Shown here one piece after another: positions 10,843 through 22,861 of a DNA stretch of 64,000 nucleotides. Every line of letters begins with the position of its first letter. The stretch's first letter is position 1. Source of the DNA: Sisyra terminalis. Its lineage: Eukaryota > Arthropoda > Insecta > Neuroptera > Sisyridae. The stretch covers positions 27,939,482-28,003,481 of the forward strand of contig OY292274.1 in NCBI GenBank assembly GCA_958496175.1, written 5' to 3'. The notes under the pieces were generated by a model. The model was not told where the DNA came from. It saw only the letters and a list, made by a program, of their open reading frames with translations, and made no database searches. The position numbers were made by a program, and so were the translations under genes.

Positions 10843-13456
10843 ATGGTATGTTTATTATTATACTTAACCCATTTGGAATATTCTTTATTTTTCATCTATT
10901 TTAAAAGTGAGGTTAATGTATTGAAAACAAAACGTAATGTGTTAATGGAAATCGTTTTAAAATTAAATAATTAATTTATTTTCAGGCCGAAAGTGGTGGA
11001 TTTTCATCACCATCCTCACAAAATGTTGGTGCACAACATTCAACCAATGAAGGAGAGAGCGAAGGGGATGATGAAGATTCTTCTTCTTCGTTAACGGTCT
11101 AGATTTTGTCATTATCATTAAATCTATTAAGTTACTCATTAAAATTTGGATTCTAGACCCAAAACATTGAGGCAACATTATCAAATTTTCGTAAACTTTG
11201 GCAACAAGAATTGGTGACAAGTCCGAAGCATAAAGGTTCTAAACATTCAAAAGAGATTACGTCTACTTCCCTTTTTTTAGACAATAACTTTACTGATTTT
11301 GAAAGAGTTAGATACATTTGAAAATTATTAGCTTGATATTTATGGGTCAATAATTTTAGGCTAAGACTTTATTTTTAAAAGGAGCTGAGCAAGAACAGGC
11401 TGGAAGTATGTACGATGCTATAATGTACTATAAAAAAGCAGTACAATTAGTTCCAGACATTGAATTTAAACTCTATGAAATCACTAAAAATAAAGTGAAG
11501 GAAACTAGAAAAGCAGTGGCTACCAAAGGTAAATGATAGAATATATAATAATTTCACTGATTTACCGGAAAAATTATTATATCTTTAAGAAAGCGAAGTT
11601 ATGCCCAAAGTAGAAACGGAAATAGATGAAGAACAAGAAAATGAATTACAAGGTTTGGATTTATTAGCACGAATTGAGATAATTATGAATCAATATCATT
11701 GTTTATGTTTTCCACAAACTCCAATTTCCGTAATTATTTTATTATTTTTGTATTTTTTTAAGTGTAATGAATCTTTTTCTTTTCAGAAAACTCACTTGTC
11801 AGTTCTTCCTACTGAAATTGTGTTATATATTTTACGATGGGTGGTTTCTGGAGAACTTGATCTTCGATCTTTGGAAAAATTTGGCAGCTGCTGTCGAGGG
11901 TTTTATCTGTGCAGTCGTGATTCAGAAATTTGGAGACTAGCATGTGCTAAGTAAGCAGCGTAAATACAGCAGACGTCATTATAACACGAACGAATTCATA
12001 TAACACGACGAAAAAATTGTAACTCTGTAGATGAGACTAGTAGAGCTTAGCAAAAATGAGACTGTCATCGTATTTTTACTACTTTACATTTTATATAAGA
12101 TTGTTGATCGGAAAACCTTTTTCATTAGTGTGGAGAAATAGTCTCTCTCACTCCATCCGCATCCATTCCATGCATATTACAACTTACCTTGTATTTGAAC
12201 TACTAAGCTCAACAGATTTCGCTCACTCACCCCTCACCAAAATTGCATTTCGTTGCAGTTAAAGCAGCTAATCTCTGTTCGTAATACTTTGTGTTAGAAT
12301 GGAGCCTAACGGGTTCTACTCTAGTCTTTGTTAAGATTGAATGACTTATCTGTATTGTATAATTTAACTGATTCGCACAGTACGGATTCATTTAATACGG
12401 AACATATCTACCTATCGTGTTATAGAGTTGTTCTGTAATATGTTTTGGTAATGGTACAAAATTACTATCACAAGCACTATTTCTTCTTTTTTCAGAGTCT
12501 GGGGCCTAAAATGTGGAACATTGCAAAATTCGCCTTTTAAATCTTGGCGTCAAATGTTTATTGAACGACCTCGTTTGCAATACAACGGATGTTACATAAG
12601 TAAAACAACCTATGTTCGCCACGGAGAAAATAATTTTCAAGATCAGTTCTATAGGCCTTGGCACTTAGTTCAGTATTACAGATACTTAAGATTTTTTCCT
12701 GATGGTCTTGTTTTAATGCTTACAACGGCTGATGAGCCATCTCAATGCGTTCCTCAATTACGTAATCGATCACCTAAAAATCCTCAAATTTTGATTGGTC
12801 ATTACAGACTTCGGAGTGATAAAAGTGTGATTGTATTGGTCCAACGACAAGAAAATTTAAAATCATCTTATAATAAAAATCGACGACGTCAAGAGGTGGT
12901 GGAAAGTCAAAAGCAGACATTTCAATTGGTATGTTATTAATATTTTAATAAAATTATCAAGTGAAAACTGTGGTAATGAAGGTTTAATAGTAAAAACTCT
13001 GTTCGTAGAATGCTTATTATTTAGAAGCATTTTGAAATCAACTTTTAAAATGACTTTAAATGCCTTTTTTAATATGATCACCTAGATAATGTCGATAATG
13101 TTTTGTTCAATACTGAGTAGTTTTGTTTAATATTAATAGTAAACTACTAATTCAACTAAAAAATTAATCTCTTGTATTTGCCACTATAATACGTCATTAT
13201 CACAGAAGAATTTGTGTGTTTTTTAATGCATTCTTATTTTATGTTTGTAAATATTTTTTTGAAGAATTTGCAAATTCAAGGATATAAGAAAAGAGCTCAT
13301 TGTCAACTTACCTTCATGGAATATACTGTTTTTACAGTAAATCGAAATGGAACGCAAACAGAATCAAAATTTGAACTAGCTGGAGCTCGATATCCACCCC
13401 TCTGGTTTTCTAGGGTTAAAAGCTATACAGCTGAAAGTGAGAGTCTTCTACAATAA
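10843..13456 (+). CDS. FBXO9: F-box only protein 9 (SCF ubiquitin ligase substrate receptor)
   Basis: Eight exons in continuous phase: 10843-10845 (start codon only), 10986-11096, 11157-11306, 11360-11528, 11590-11729, 11787-11950, 12496-12928 and 13265-13456. They give 453 residues, close to vertebrate FBXO9. After an acidic Ser-rich N-terminus comes a TPR/MIT-like helical region (residues about 89-125, [15 protein letters not shown]). The F-box follows at about 194-240 ([36 protein letters not shown]). The C-terminal FBXO9 domain has [31 protein letters not shown] and [20 protein letters not shown]9 links SKP1/CUL1 to substrates. Less certain are the one-codon first exon, the exon 2 donor (GTCTAG) and the exon 3 donor (GTTAGA). 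An AATAAA follows at about 13470. Confidence 0.92.
11965..12437. mobile_element. Tigger/pogo-type MITE in FBXO9 intron
   Basis: The element spans 11967-12435 (469 bp) and is flanked by TA on both sides (11965-11966 and 12436-12437), the Tc1/mariner/pogo target. The left end runs CAGCAGACGTCATTATAACACGA. The right end, inverted, runs CAGAACAACTCTATAACACGA. The shared CAG...TATAACACGA terminus is typical of Tigger-derived MITEs. It contains no transposase ORF and fills most of the 545-bp intron before exon 7. Confidence 0.75.
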
Positions 13457-14877
13457 TTGATAAAAAGTTAATAAAAAATTAAAAAATATATCTGGTTGTT
13501 ATTTCAATATTACAATTATTATTGTTAAAATTTATCTAAGTATGTTTGAAAAATGTAATGAAATAAATATCTATATACAAATATAATTTATGTAACATAA
13601 AGTTTAAGTTTCTCTTTATTTTTATTTTATAATCATGTAGCAAACTCCTAACAATTGCAAGAATATCAAATAAAAAATCAAGTAAGTTACCTGCATAGAA
13701 AAAAGAAATAATACATTCCGTACGATTTGTCTTACCCAAGATTTTATAATATAATAAGAATAAAAGTTAATCATTTCTTACTTTTTTAAGAAAATCATTA
13801 CAATGAGTAATTATTAAGAAAAAGAGAATTGTCGATTTCTGTTCTTGTTAAGAGGGAGGTGGTTGATAAAGTTTGAAACTTATGGTCCCAATATTATCTT
13901 GATGGTATTGCTTAATGCTCACCAAAATATATTTACATAATAAGTACCTAAAGCTTATTAACTTGTTCAGGTTTGTGGTGTAAAAAAAAAATGTAATTAT
14001 ATGAAAATCAGAATACTTAGGATTCTTTCCCTGATGTAGGTAAGTTACAAGTTAGTCAAAAGATGTCATATATTTTTAACTTCTGCAACCAACAATAGAT
14101 ATATGTAATGCTTGTCATAAATGCTTGCTTTTTTCGTGAACAATAAATACCTTTTTTATTTTACATAAAGTTATTATAAATTATTTAACTGCATAATTAA
14201 AAAAAAATAGTTCCCAAATAACAAAAAAGCCATATACTACCGAAAAATATAAAGTTATCTTTTATTTTTCAACAAATTATGAAAGTTTAATTTTTATTAA
14301 TGAAATTCTCAATCTCTATTTTATATATCTATGGAGAAAATGCTAAGATTTATATAATACTAAATTACAACTAAAATTTTGTGCTTGACTAATATACTAG
14401 TCAAATCAGTAATAGCTGAAAGTAATATTAATAAAAATTTGTACAATTGGAAAAAATGTTAAAAGCAAAAATTTGAAACAGGGGTTCGTCAGGGACGCAT
14501 TTTTTTGAAAAAAACTGCAATAAAACGAAAAAAACTTATAGAAAATATACAATTTAAAGTTTGAAACAATAAGAATATTACTTTATTACAGTTGTTGTTA
14601 ACTTGATTCTAAAGTATTTTTATTTCAATTATCAAATTTCGATCAAAGAAATATAATTCATTATGGTAATACAAAAATAATCAATGAAAGAAGTTAAAAT
14701 TAATTGCCAGTTTATCAAGTAATAAACACGACCATTGATTTGGTGTCCTTTAAAAGTTACCGTTTTATTTATATACGTAATCTCATTAGACGTACGGTAC
14801 GTCAGTTTTGTTAAATTCTTGTTCAAATTCCAATATTTTGATACAAATTATTTGGAGAGAAATTCTTACTATTCTTA

Positions 14878-14950
14878 CTAATTAAAATTCGTAAACCGAG
14901 AAATATTGAAAATTTGTCCGTCTTGAGATTTGAAAGCATGTTTCGAATGG
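14878..14950 (-). repeat. SINE body fragment
   Basis: On the minus strand it shows the internal SINE block (AATATTTCTCGGTTTACG-like, then TTTTAATTA) that follows box B in the copies at 28.4 and 29.6 kb. Only the central part is preserved. Confidence 0.35.
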
Positions 14951-16478
14951 TACATCTGACCTTCTCGACTACCTTCTCCATTAAAGTTTTAAAAAAAGTC
15001 CTATCGACGCTTTAAGGTACAAAATGTATTTAAGTAAAAACATAGAAATAACGATCTTGCTAACTTTTCTTTTCTGAAAAGCTTTCCTATTCTAAGGATA
15101 AAAGGCATATTTGTATACAATTTTTAGAAACTTGTACGGAATTGTGAAGATAACATAATAGATCAGCATAACTTTGAATAGTAAATTTTCAAATTACTCA
15201 AAGTATAAACAATAAATTCTGTATGAACATTATTTCTATTTTTTTGAGGTGAATGAATGTTTAATTGAAAGAATTTTATGTCGTAAAGATAACATTGCTC
15301 TATTTAGCATTAATTCAAAATATAAACTTTCCTACAAAGTATCTACGTTGATATTTTTAGATATCAAATATATTTACTGGCATCGTTAGAATCTGAACCA
15401 AATTAATATGAACCATAGTTATTTTATATTGCATCAATATATTTATGTATTTACGTTTCCGATAAAATTTCTATATAAAAAAAATAAATTTATTTCAAGG
15501 ATAGAATTATACTGAACATGTAAAGCATTTTAATTAAAAATGGATCTAAAATTTGAAACTACATTACAAATTGGAATATAAATAATTGGAGTAAGATCAT
15601 TTTGGGTGTCAGTCGGTACATTATTAGCAATATACATTTAATACGTTTTATAAATTAAAAATCAATGATTTATAGTTTCCATTCTAACTGACCAATGTAG
15701 AAAACCGCTCATTATTATAGTGGGTGTTTTATCAAATGCTCATTTAAATTATAAGGTTGTGGATAATAAATTTCTACTTTGTACTCCCTACTGCGAGAAA
15801 ACCAGAAAGATGTCGGTGCTTCCAAAATGAAGAAGGTCTTCTTCACTAGATTTATTTCTTTGATCTTATGGAATTTAGGCTTATTACAAATTTATTTTAC
15901 GAAAATATCTTTACTTGTTTCGTAATAAAGAATGCCTGCATAGATATTAAAAAAATATGTTCAATAAGGGATTTTAGCTATTTAGTTCATCAAAAATACG
16001 CTTTAAACTATAAACGTGCTTTGTCACCAATATATAGGGCTGCGAATACAAAAAGATAATAGAGAAAGTATGATGATTGGATTGTTTCTTATGCATTGAT
16101 TCATTTATCCCCACCTCAAACATATCCTTTTAAAAATAATTAAAGCATTTAATCTTTATGAAAGATTTTGTCATTATCAATTAAATGGACCTAATAAAAA
16201 TGTTTGAAGAGGCAGGAAACAGAACTGGTTTAATTTCCTTCAAAATCATTACTAAAGTTTCGTTCAAAAATAAATTTATTTTTATTTATTAAACAGATAT
16301 TTAAAATGATAAAATATAATTTAAGTGTTCTAAAATTGTTGGCATTTTAAAAAATTCATAATTTTAAACAAATTCTCTAGGAATGGAATTTTTCTTAGAC
16401 ATTAAATTTTTTTTTGGAAATGAACTTTTCAAAATTAAAATTATTTTTATAATCAATTTGTTGTAGATCCAAGGATTT

Positions 16479-16510
16479 GAGGATCTTTTATATGTGTTTA
16501 AAAGATCCTC
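16479..16510. repeat. perfect 12-bp stem-loop
   Basis: GAGGATCTTTTA at 16479-16490 and its exact reverse complement at 16499-16510, separated by 8 bases. No neighbouring gene explains it. Confidence 0.6.
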
Positions 16511-17939
16511 GGAACTTTAACAAATATATAATATTTTTATAGTTGTATGAAAAAACAATATTTACAAACAATGATTTCCAAAGTTAAAAGCGTTATGCTT
16601 TTTCAGAGTATTTTCTTTATTAAAATAGTTCTGAGGGATAAAGATCCATATACATAAATATCTTACTATTATGATTTAATATGCTAGTTTTCATTAAGTG
16701 TAATAATGACATTATCATATTTCTTTGAGTTGTAGGTATTAGTGACATTTATGCTGTGATAAAATTATAAGAAAAAAGTCTTGAAAAATTTGTCAGCTTT
16801 ATTTTATTGTCGTTCAAAAAGTTTACTTATGTTATTGAAAATTATCCTTGAATCATTAACTCTATTATAACACTAACTCGTTAACGTATGATTTTATTTA
16901 TTTATTGTTTTGTATGATTCATGTTAGCCGATGAAAACAACCGTGAAACTATTCATTGCTGAAAAAAATTGTTCATAAACAAATTTCTAAACAACACTTA
17001 TTACCTACATAGATCATAAGATTTGTTATGATGAATAATTACAATTAATACTGGTTTCTTCTCAAAACTTTAACGATATTCATAGTATAATAAATATATG
17101 GAATTCTTTTAATTTTTTGAATTTATTATATTTACTATCTATAAATTATTTTTGAACAATAAAATTCGACATCATTTCTTTTAAGTAAAAATAAGATAGT
17201 AAATAAATTTAAACTAGAAATAGAGAAATTACAGCAGTTTAAGAAACAACAGTTTTGTCGCTAAAATCAGATTAATTTATTGGTTTCTTCCGAAAAGAAT
17301 GAATATACTGTAATTATACAGTATATTAATTGAATATTAATTAAAAGACATCATAAGTCGATGTCCATATTGTACTGTGAATGCCTTACCCATTTACCGA
17401 GGTAGTCGCAGTATAATGATGTTATAAGAAACAGCTCCATAGTACTTATACTGGATAACATCGTACTTATCATTATTGGCTAGTAACGGCAGTATGTTTC
17501 GGAAGACATACTACATCATGATAGGATCGTGACGTCCATTGACGTCTATGCTTGATAATAGGCAAGGTAATCTAGCATTCCACCTTCTTCAAAGAGCAAG
17601 TTGAATCAAAATGCGGTTTTATGCATTTAATTTCTAAAAAAATTTACAAAAAAATCCATTTTTATTTCCATACAAACGGTTTATTGCATTTTTGCAGCCA
17701 AAATTTTTTATCTTTTGAGTGCATAATTTTGTTGACCACAAATAGAATTTTAATTTTCTGCTCAAAAACGCACAACATGAGTTACTTGCTTTTTGCGTTC
17801 GCTGATCACCAATAGAGCTAAGATACCTACTGTTTCTTAGTTTTATTAATATTTAGCAAAAAGTATTTTTTTTATTTATAACGATTTGTATCTTGCAACT
17901 TAAAAAGTATCTTAAATGCTAAAAAGCAAATTAGAGTTT

Positions 17940-17964
17940 TATATATATATATATTTATATATAT

Positions 17965-18018
<54 letters not shown>
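17940..18018. repeat. (TA)n microsatellite, interrupted
   Basis: About 80 bases of alternating TA with short interruptions. Confidence 0.95.
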
Positions 18019-18019
<1 letters not shown>

Positions 18020-20692
18020 TTTCCTTTTTCCTTAATTATTAAAGATAAGAAAAACTGTATCTGATTACCTAATACGTTACGAAACTTAGTTCATACATAG
18101 TAACTAATTATTATATTTTTAAGTATCTTAAATAGTAACTTAGATAAGTATCTATGTTCCTTTTTGTAAGGATTGGTATGAACCTCAACTCCTGAAGCTT
18201 AGGCATTAAGCATTACTTTAAAATATATTTATATATTTAGATAACCAGGATACATTTCTATACTCCCATTGATTTTTATAATAATTTTAGTCTTTTGTGT
18301 AATTGAGGTAGAGCAACGAAAAATATAAAAAATGCCAGTTTATTCTCTTCTTGGTTGAACTAACCATACCTCGGCGGTGTAGATACAAAATAAAGATTGA
18401 GCATACCAAAAAAATTTATACTCAAAAGATAAGGTAAAAGAAATATTCCAGGAGTAAAATTTAACTCAATTTTCATTTAAATCATTAAATCATTTAAAAT
18501 ATATCATAATATTTTCCAAAATTTATAAATTTTACTTAAGCTTTTTTATTTTATAAAATTATAACTAAGCTGAAAGTTCATTACTATGTATGGTTATAGT
18601 AATTATATTATAATTGAAACAGTGGCGTAGCGTATGATTTTGCCGCCCGGAGTTGATCAGAAATTCACCACCCCCTACTTACAAGAAAATTTGTAAAAAG
18701 TTAAATACCTTTAAATTCTTTCACTATTTAAGAATTTACTTTTCGTGCTTTTCGGAAATCAAATTTTTTCATGGAATAATCAATGTCAATCATGTATCAC
18801 CCGGGGCTTATGAATTGAAAATTGTGCATTCAATATTAGGCTCATTTTTTGCATCAACTGATTATTACTTTCTTCGATTAATTATTTATCGATTTTTTAC
18901 TTATATATGGTATTTGGAGACTTTACTTTGGAAACTTTTGTAGAAATATGAAAAATTTGTCCATTGATATTTGCACCTATCTATCAGTTTTAGAGTGGCT
19001 ACTCTGGTGACTCCAGAAAGTTGGTCTTGGTTTACCGGAAGGCTTTCATTATTACTTTTATGTTAAAGATTCCTTAAGTTAAATTTTTTTCTTAAGCATT
19101 ATTGTTTGAACTTTATTGATGAACACAAGTCGCTAAAAGATGATGACGGCCCCTGTTCCTAATGTGTAATGGTTGAGACATGTGAAATAAATCGGCATTC
19201 ATTCCTATAAAAGAATCGATTCATTATGATTTTAAGATTGAATGTTAATGTACGCGATATTGAGTTGAAATGCCAGAAGGAAAATTGATTACGAGTGCTT
19301 CCATCCCGATTTATTTGAACGGTCATCACTCATTTTATGTACGATCACTGTTTTCAATAATCGTTGGCGGTGAACTTTAAAAAAAAGTTACTAACAACAG
19401 GTGAAAAGTTCTGTTATTTCTTTTATTTTTTGTGATTTACTCAAATCTAATCAATATTTGTTTTTAAGATGCATTTGCTTCAATCACTTTGAACAAAAGA
19501 AGTGCATTTTCAATTCCGTAAAGGTTATTTTGTGCCTTTGATTTTTTTATTACTGTGGCAATCGAAAGAGTAAAATTTGTACGTGAGAAGATAACGCATT
19601 TGTATTTCTCCCGTTCACAAATTGACTTACACAATTGTTCGATCGAAATGCAATTTATCATCTATACAACAACAATCGTATTTGAAACGCGTGTAGGATA
19701 ATGATGTGTTAGGGATGCAAAATGAGGCAATTGTTAGAAATTTATTTTTCATGCAATAATCATTCGATTATTTCATTTTATTTGAATATTTCCATTCTTT
19801 TATGTGGTAATATTTTAATGTCAATTTTTCATAATGTTTAAAAAACTTGTCCTTATTAAGAAAAAAAGTTTTGAAATTAACTACGTTAAATATATTTCAG
19901 CATTTTAATATTATTTATTTAACCTGTTACTCTACTTATGCGTTCATTATTTATTTATTTTTCCTTCAAATGTAACGCACATAAATCCTACTGGGTTTAT
20001 TAATCAAAGATTGAAGGTAAATATATTATTAATATATTCTATTTAAAAAGTAAAAAAGAAAGAACAATATTATTCATGTTAAAGCGCTAACACTTTTTAC
20101 ATTTTTCAGTTAAAGATTAATATGCATAAAATTAATCTTTGATAAAATTAAATTAAATACATCCTACTTTATTAATTTTATTCATTTCCACCATCTTCTT
20201 GTAATTTCTTATTTAATTTATTTGAATTTAACATGAAACATTCAAACTGTTATGTAGAGAAAATGATGATTCTTTCACAGAAGAAATATTTCTTTTTTTA
20301 TTTGAATGCAAATACAAATTTTGTCAATTTTCAAAGCGAGTATATTATTAAATTTTTTACTCACTTACAATGCACAGAATTTATGAATGATTGCTTGTCA
20401 AGTTCGAATTTTCGGTTCTTTTTTTAATATATTTATCTAAAGGTAAATTTGACTAAGATATATCACTTTTCTAAATTAAAATATCTATTGAAGTTATTAA
20501 AAACATTTTTTTAAATTGATTTTAGTAATAAATCCGTTATTTTAAAATCGATCATTACAATTAGCAACAAAAGTAACAAAAATCATCAAAAAGACCATTT
20601 GATAACATAAATGATTGTAACTTGAACCATTGAGAATTTTAAATATGCATAAAGTGAGTAAGATCATAGAACACGTACTTATACATAAATCT

Positions 20693-20913
20693 TACTGTGT
20701 ATACAATATATAAAATATATTGCAGTTCAATTTATGTAGTATAATTTAACACAATAATATACAAAATCAATACAATAATATACAAATTTAATATAATAAT
20801 ATACAAATTTAATATAATAATATATAAACTCAATATAATAATATTTAAAAAATCATACCTCCAACATAAATTTGAACAGAAGTTCAAACAAAAATATTCG
20901 TGACGTATTACCC
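20693..20913. repeat. left inverted arm of Penelope-like element
   Basis: 221 bp, the reverse complement of 22595-22815. It includes the AT-rich tandem subrepeats at about 20751-20850. Confidence 0.9.
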
Positions 20914-22538
20914 GTATTCTCGCTAGTTGTAAAAATCTAGTAGAGAAAAGTGACCGTTTAAACCTACAACTCTCAAATCCATCAGTACCCAGATTGTATT
21001 GCTTACCGAAAATACACAAACCAGGCAATCAAATGCGTCCTATTGTTGCGGGTATGAACGCTCCGACGTACTTATTGGCCAAATGGTTATGTAAACGTTT
21101 CAACAACTTAAGGGCACCTGAAGGTTTTTCAATAAAAAATAATTTGGATTTGGTAGAAAGAATCAAAGACGTTAAACTAAAAGACACGGAACGTTTGATA
21201 TCTTTTGATGTTAGTGCTCTGTTCCCTAGTGTTCCTATCAGTTTAACAATGGTTTTGTTAGAAATTTGGTTAAAAAAGAACAATATCCCACAACCAGAGT
21301 TAGATGAATATGTTAGATTAACAAAACATTGCATGAACCAAACTATTTTTCAATTCAGAGGTTCATATTACCGACAAACACAAGGCACGGCCATGGGCAA
21401 TCCTTTGTCACCGTTCTTGGCAAATTTGTTTATGAGCAACTTCGAACTGCAGGCGAAACGAAATTGTGATAATTTTCCTAGGGTTTGGTACAGATATGTT
21501 GACGACGTTTTTGCTATTTATAATGAAGGGACAATAGATCCGGACAAGTTCTTGGATTATCTTAACGCAATACAGCCTGGCATAACATTTACGGTAGAAA
21601 GAGAAAAAGATGGTAGTTTACCATTCTTAGACTTGAAAATAACCAGAAACCAGGGCAACCTGGTTTTTGACATCTATAGAAAACCAACACATGTAGATAG
21701 ATATGTTATGGCTGAATCCGTATGTCATAATAGCCATAAACTGGCTGTTTTCCATTCCTTGATAAACCGACTCGTAAATGTACCTCTGGCAAAGAATCTG
21801 TTCACAAAAGAATTAGAATACATTAAAGGTGTGGCGACCTTTAATGGATACTCTACCAAAATTGTAGACAGAATTCTCAAAAGGGCTCTTTGGAGGAAAA
21901 AATTATCAGCAACCACTTTACGAACGATGGAAGGACCAGAAGACCGTTGGTCTGTGTTAACTTATTATCCAGGGATTTCCCAAAAAATCGAAAGGATATG
22001 GAAACAGTTTGGAATAAAGGCGGGATATACAACCAAAAAGTTGGGTGGATTTTTCAATGGTTCCAAAGATAAAATTCCGGACATACAAAAATCAGGAATT
22101 TATGAAATCCCTTGCACGGGCTGTGATAAAAGCTACGTCGGTCAGACTAGAAGACAAATAGGGGTTAGGTATAAGGAACATCTGGCAAACATAAAATATG
22201 CAAGAGTGGAAAAATCATGTGTGGCAGAACATGCACTGGAAACAGGGCATACATTTGCAGAAGTTAGACTTCTAAAAAATGTTCACCGCACAAACAGATT
22301 GGATGCACTCGAAAGCATAGAAATTGTTAAGAGAAAGGGAAAGGTACTAAATTGGGAGAATGGTCCAATTCAAAATTCGGCACTTTTCGGGTTGCTTACG
22401 AAGGATTTGGTGAAAGTAAAGAAATTTGGGAACACACCCCCCTCCATAACCACATCGCAAAAAGAGAAAGGCACGACATATAAATTGAGGTCAATCCGTG
22501 ATTATTTTGTGAATCATCACATAGAAGTTACGGAGTGA
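20904..22538 (+). CDS. Penelope-like reverse transcriptase with GIY-YIG endonuclease
   Basis: The open frame runs from 20904 (just after a stop) to TGA at 22536-22538. No ATG lies upstream of the conserved LYCLPKIHKPG block at 20994, so the N-terminus is missing. Counting from 20994: FDVSALFPSVP (RT motif A, about 71-81), QTQGTAMGNPLSPF (motif B, about 128-141), RYVDD (motif C, about 167-171) and LPFLDLKI. The C-terminal GIY-YIG domain follows: GIY about 368-370, CTGC 374-377, YVG 381-383, then Arg, H395 and the HALETGH segment. The CxxC and His residues form the zinc-finger-like insertion typical of PLE endonucleases. This enzyme nicks target DNA and primes reverse transcription of the element's RNA. 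No internal stop was seen in over 500 codons. Confidence 0.93.
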   Translation, partial: RITRILASCKNLVEKSDRLNLQLSNPSVPRLYCLPKIHKPGNQMRPIVAGMNAPTYLLAKWLCKRFNNLRAPEGFSIKNNLDLVERIKDVKLKDTERLISFDVSALFPSVPISLTMVLLEIWLKKNNIPQPELDEYVRLTKHCMNQTIFQFRGSYYRQTQGTAMGNPLSPFLANLFMSNFELQAKRNCDNFPRVWYRYVDDVFAIYNEGTIDPDKFLDYLNAIQPGITFTVEREKDGSLPFLDLKITRNQGNLVFDIYRKPTHVDRYVMAESVCHNSHKLAVFHSLINRLVNVPLAKNLFTKELEYIKGVATFNGYSTKIVDRILKRALWRKKLSATTLRTMEGPEDRWSVLTYYPGISQKIERIWKQFGIKAGYTTKKLGGFFNGSKDKIPDIQKSGIYEIPCTGCDKSYVGQTRRQIGVRYKEHLANIKYARVEKSCVAEHALETGHTFAEVRLLKNVHRTNRLDALESIEIVKRKGKVLNWENGPIQNSALFGLLTKDLVKVKKFGNTPPSITTSQKEKGTTYKLRSIRDYFVNHHIEVTE

Positions 22539-22558
22539 TCCAAGCTACTCGATGACCA

Positions 22559-22606
22559 CTGATGAAGATTGCTTGGCAATCGAAATACGTATCTGGGTAA
22601 TACGTC
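22559..22606 (+). ncRNA. hammerhead-like motif of the Penelope element
   Basis: CTGATGA (22559-22565) is followed by a 6-bp hairpin (GATTGC/GCAATC), then GAAA, then a second hairpin (ACGTAT/ATACGT) ending in GTC at 22604-22606. This is the layout of a hammerhead ribozyme core, and PLEs are known to carry hammerhead motifs near their terminal arms. One extra A follows CTGATGA, one extra T follows GAAA, and stem I is weak. Self-cleavage is therefore not assured. Confidence 0.5.
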
Positions 22607-22815
22607 ACGAATATTTTTGTTTGAACTTCTGTTCAAATTTATGTTGGAGGTATGATTTTTTAAATATTATTATATTGAGTTTATATATTATTATATTAAA
22701 TTTGTATATTATTATATTAAATTTGTATATTATTGTATTGATTTTGTATATTATTGTGTTAAATTATACTACATAAATTGAACTGCAATATATTTTATAT
22801 ATTGTATACACAGTA
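22595..22815. repeat. right inverted arm of Penelope-like element
   Basis: 221 bp, the reverse complement of 20693-20913. It begins inside the second hairpin of the hammerhead-like motif. Confidence 0.9.
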
Positions 22816-22861
22816 TAACTGTTCAAAGTCAGCGAAAAAATCTTATTTGGATAAATCTTAC

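Larger units (their letters stand above)
13457..20684. other. gene-poor spacer
   Basis: About 7 kb without a gene that I can support. ORFs here are short, AT-rich and lack any recognisable motif. It contains a SINE fragment near 14880, a perfect hairpin at 16479-16510, an AT microsatellite at 17940-18018, and a CAGTGGCGTAGC motif near 18621 that often starts DNA-transposon remnants. Confidence 0.5.
20685..22861 (+). mobile_element. Penelope-like retroelement with inverted terminal arms
   Basis: Two 221-bp arms, 20693-20913 and 22595-22815, are inverted repeats of each other and identical as far as I can read. They enclose one long RT/GIY-YIG frame (20904-22538). Each arm contains a short tandem array of about 20-21 bp units of the form TATTATATTAAATTTGTA. 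The right arm is followed by a 35-base extension (22816-22850). ATAAATCTTAC then occurs on both sides (20685-20695 and 22851-22861), overlapping the left arm by three bases, and is the likely target duplication. PLEs are known for arms in direct or inverted orientation with a short asymmetric tail. Identical arms and an unbroken frame indicate a young insertion. The left arm cuts off the start of the coding region, so the copy is 5'-truncated. Confidence 0.85.

Noticed and set aside
19269..19379. Short frame starting MPEGKLITSASIP with a coding-like feel
   Set aside because: Only 36 codons, with no splice partner, family match or polyadenylation context.
20780..20850. CRISPR-like array of about 20-bp AT repeats
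   Set aside because: The units are contiguous with no spacers, lie in the Penelope arms and are mirrored in the other arm; the host is a eukaryote.
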